Shown piece by piece: positions 33,343-35,503 of a stretch of DNA of 35,503 bases. The position numbers were made by a program, and so were the translations under genes. The stretch is from JAJFVC01 sp039698075 (GTDB lineage: Bacteria > Planctomycetota > Planctomycetia > Pirellulales > Thermoguttaceae): the NCBI GenBank assembly GCA_039698075.1, contig JBDKTJ010000120.1:1-35503 (forward strand). Reading direction: 5' to 3'. The notes under the pieces were generated by a model that saw only the letters and a list, made by a program, of their open reading frames with translations, made no database searches and was not told where the DNA came from. Numbering within the stretch: position 1 is the stretch's first letter; each line of letters begins with the position of its first letter.

Positions 33343-33742
33343 GTGAAAACAAAACCGCCCAAAACCAGGCAAGAGTTTGTCCGCTACCTGCGTGATGTCT
33401 TTGTCAAATTGGAATATGCCCACACCTCAGATTACATTGAGGAGATTGATCTTGCCAACCTGATCGAGAAGGTCAGTGTTACTGCATGTCGTTTCGGCGC
33501 TGGGCATTTGATTGATCCGCAGCATCACACCATGAAAACAAGGGAGGCGCTCGTAGTGGTCGGGCGGATGTTGGCATGGGCCGAGCAGAATCCCGGTGAT
33601 TACTTTGACTCCAGGCAAGCCGCCGATTATATTGGGGTGACGGCGGCATCTCTTTATGGGCTGATCGAACGCAAGCGACTTGTGCCGTTGCGCGGCCCCC
33701 GTCGAACATACAGATTCACCAAGAAGCAATTGGATCAGTACC

Positions 33743-33771
<29 letters not shown>
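33343..33771 (+). CDS. xis: Excisionase-family DNA-binding protein
   Basis: 142 residues from a GTG start. The C-terminal part (about 85-135) is the MerR-like helix-turn-helix of the excisionase family: 'YFDSRQAADYIGVTAASLYG' and 'LIERKRLVPL', then 'TYRFTKKQLDQYL'. The N-terminal 80 residues are an extra unrecognised domain. It would bend DNA at the attachment site and steer the integrase to excision, or act as a regulator in the AlpA manner. A small hairpin (AAGAAG-tgtttc-CTTCTT, 33312-33329) lies 13 bases upstream of the start. Its 3' end overlaps the integrase gene. Confidence 0.82.
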
Positions 33772-35027
<1,256 letters not shown>

Positions 35028-35143
35028 TCGTTTTTCTATCTGATTGACAGATAAGGACTTACAAAGTGCGATACAGTGGTGGGCAGTAAACACGACCTCC
35101 CTGATTATCCACGTAACCCAGATTTGCAATGCCTTAACCAATC

Positions 35144-35380
35144 ATGGCACGCAAAATGGGAAGTCGCAACAAAGGGCTTTGGTTTCGTAAAGGTCGTGGC
35201 TGGTGCGTTGGGAACCAACCGTTGCTCAACACCGATGGCCAGCATATCAAAGACGTCGACGCAAGGCAAGACGCCCACAAGCATACCACGCCCTTATGGT
35301 CAGCGGAAAAACAAGCCCGTCCAGCCCTAACGCCTGCCACACGGTCCGCGAGGTCTGCTACGAATCCCTCGGAGAGGCTA
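35144..35380 (+). pseudogene. N-terminal remnant of a second integrase
   Basis: It begins 'MARKMGSRNKGLWFRKGRGW' and continues to 'LLNTDGQHIKDVDA', a typical planctomycete tyrosine-recombinase N-terminus. Near 35265 the frame is lost: the expected continuation 'AYHALMVSGKTSPSSPN' and 'TVREVCYESLG' is found in another plus-strand frame. The sequence then stops at the end of an IS630-type element. The gene is therefore both frameshifted and truncated. It lies on the 5' side of the tRNA, outside the island. Confidence 0.65.
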
Positions 35381-35388
35381 GTGCTCTG

Positions 35389-35503
35389 TCAGTCGTGGAT
35401 TGATGGATAAAGTCGTTTCAGTTTGATACGGGCGTCGGCCGTCGTAAATCGCCAGTCGATCTTGGATTTGTGGGTGTTGCGGTCCTGCTCCCATACGGCT
35501 ACT
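35389..35503 (-). CDS. IS630-family transposase, C-terminal end only
   Basis: Reading in from the window edge on the minus strand, 37 codons end in TGA: 'VAVWEQDRNTHKSKIDWRFT', then 'TADARIKLKRLYPSIHD'. This is the characteristic tail of IS630-type DDE transposases ('SKIDW.FTT.DARIKLK.LYP'). The rest lies outside the window. The IS end is probably at a TA at 35379-35380, as IS630 elements insert at TA, where the integrase remnant breaks off. Confidence 0.8.
   Translation of the reverse strand, partial: VAVWEQDRNTHKSKIDWRFTTADARIKLKRLYPSIHD

Overview
The window is almost entirely one integrated genomic island of about 34.5 kb. A 23-bp direct repeat lies at 443-465 and 34952-34974. The right copy overlaps the 3' end of a tRNA-Asn gene (34955-35027, minus strand), and a tyrosine recombinase with an excisionase-like gene sits directly against it. 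The host is most likely a planctomycete. This is an inference from protein style: a membrane-anchored WD40 protein, a DUF2293 protein, a coiled-coil plus XRE regulator, a 'GLWFRKGRGW' integrase N-terminus, an IS630-type transposase, and weak or absent Shine-Dalgarno sites in places. No rRNA or housekeeping marker is present to prove it.

Layout. Positions 1-442 are left flank with a possible 3' end of a gene. Positions 970-8364 (minus) form one tight operon: a Gabija-like pair (OLD-family ATPase/TOPRIM nuclease plus short UvrD-like helicase), followed by a translationally coupled alpha/beta hydrolase with five membrane segments, a five-segment membrane WD40 protein, a GNAT acetyltransferase and a DUF2293 protein. 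Positions 8709-22882 (plus) form a long defence run: an Mrr-type endonuclease, an AlbA_2/Schlafen-like protein, a complete type I restriction-modification set (hsdR, an unknown ORF, hsdM, hsdS), and then a six-gene block. That block holds a GHKL ATPase, a STAS-like/winged-helix protein, a small unknown, a Cys-rich DUF4417-like protein, another unknown, and a 725-residue fusion of a possible RelA/SpoT-like segment, a serine hydrolase, a membrane segment and DUF1963. Next comes a small ORF coupled to a nucleotidyltransferase-HEPN protein (23368-24395).

Positions 24624-26909 (minus) are a second small module: a serine recombinase and four unknown proteins, partly coupled by ATGA overlaps. Positions 27818-34993 (plus) are the element's own core: an XRE-type regulator, an HTH protein, a long structured leader, a prim-pol-like/RecA-like replication protein, several small ORFs separated by repeated hairpin leaders, an excisionase-like protein and the integrase. 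Beyond the tRNA lie a frameshifted integrase remnant and the 3' end of an IS630-family transposase gene.

How it works together. The right third can excise, integrate and probably replicate the element; no capsid, terminase, relaxase or conjugation gene is visible. This resembles a phage-satellite-like or otherwise mobilisable island. The left two thirds are cargo, mostly anti-phage defence. The least understood parts, and the best candidates for new biology, are the ATPase/STAS/DUF4417/hydrolase-DUF1963 block and the two membrane proteins added to the Gabija pair.
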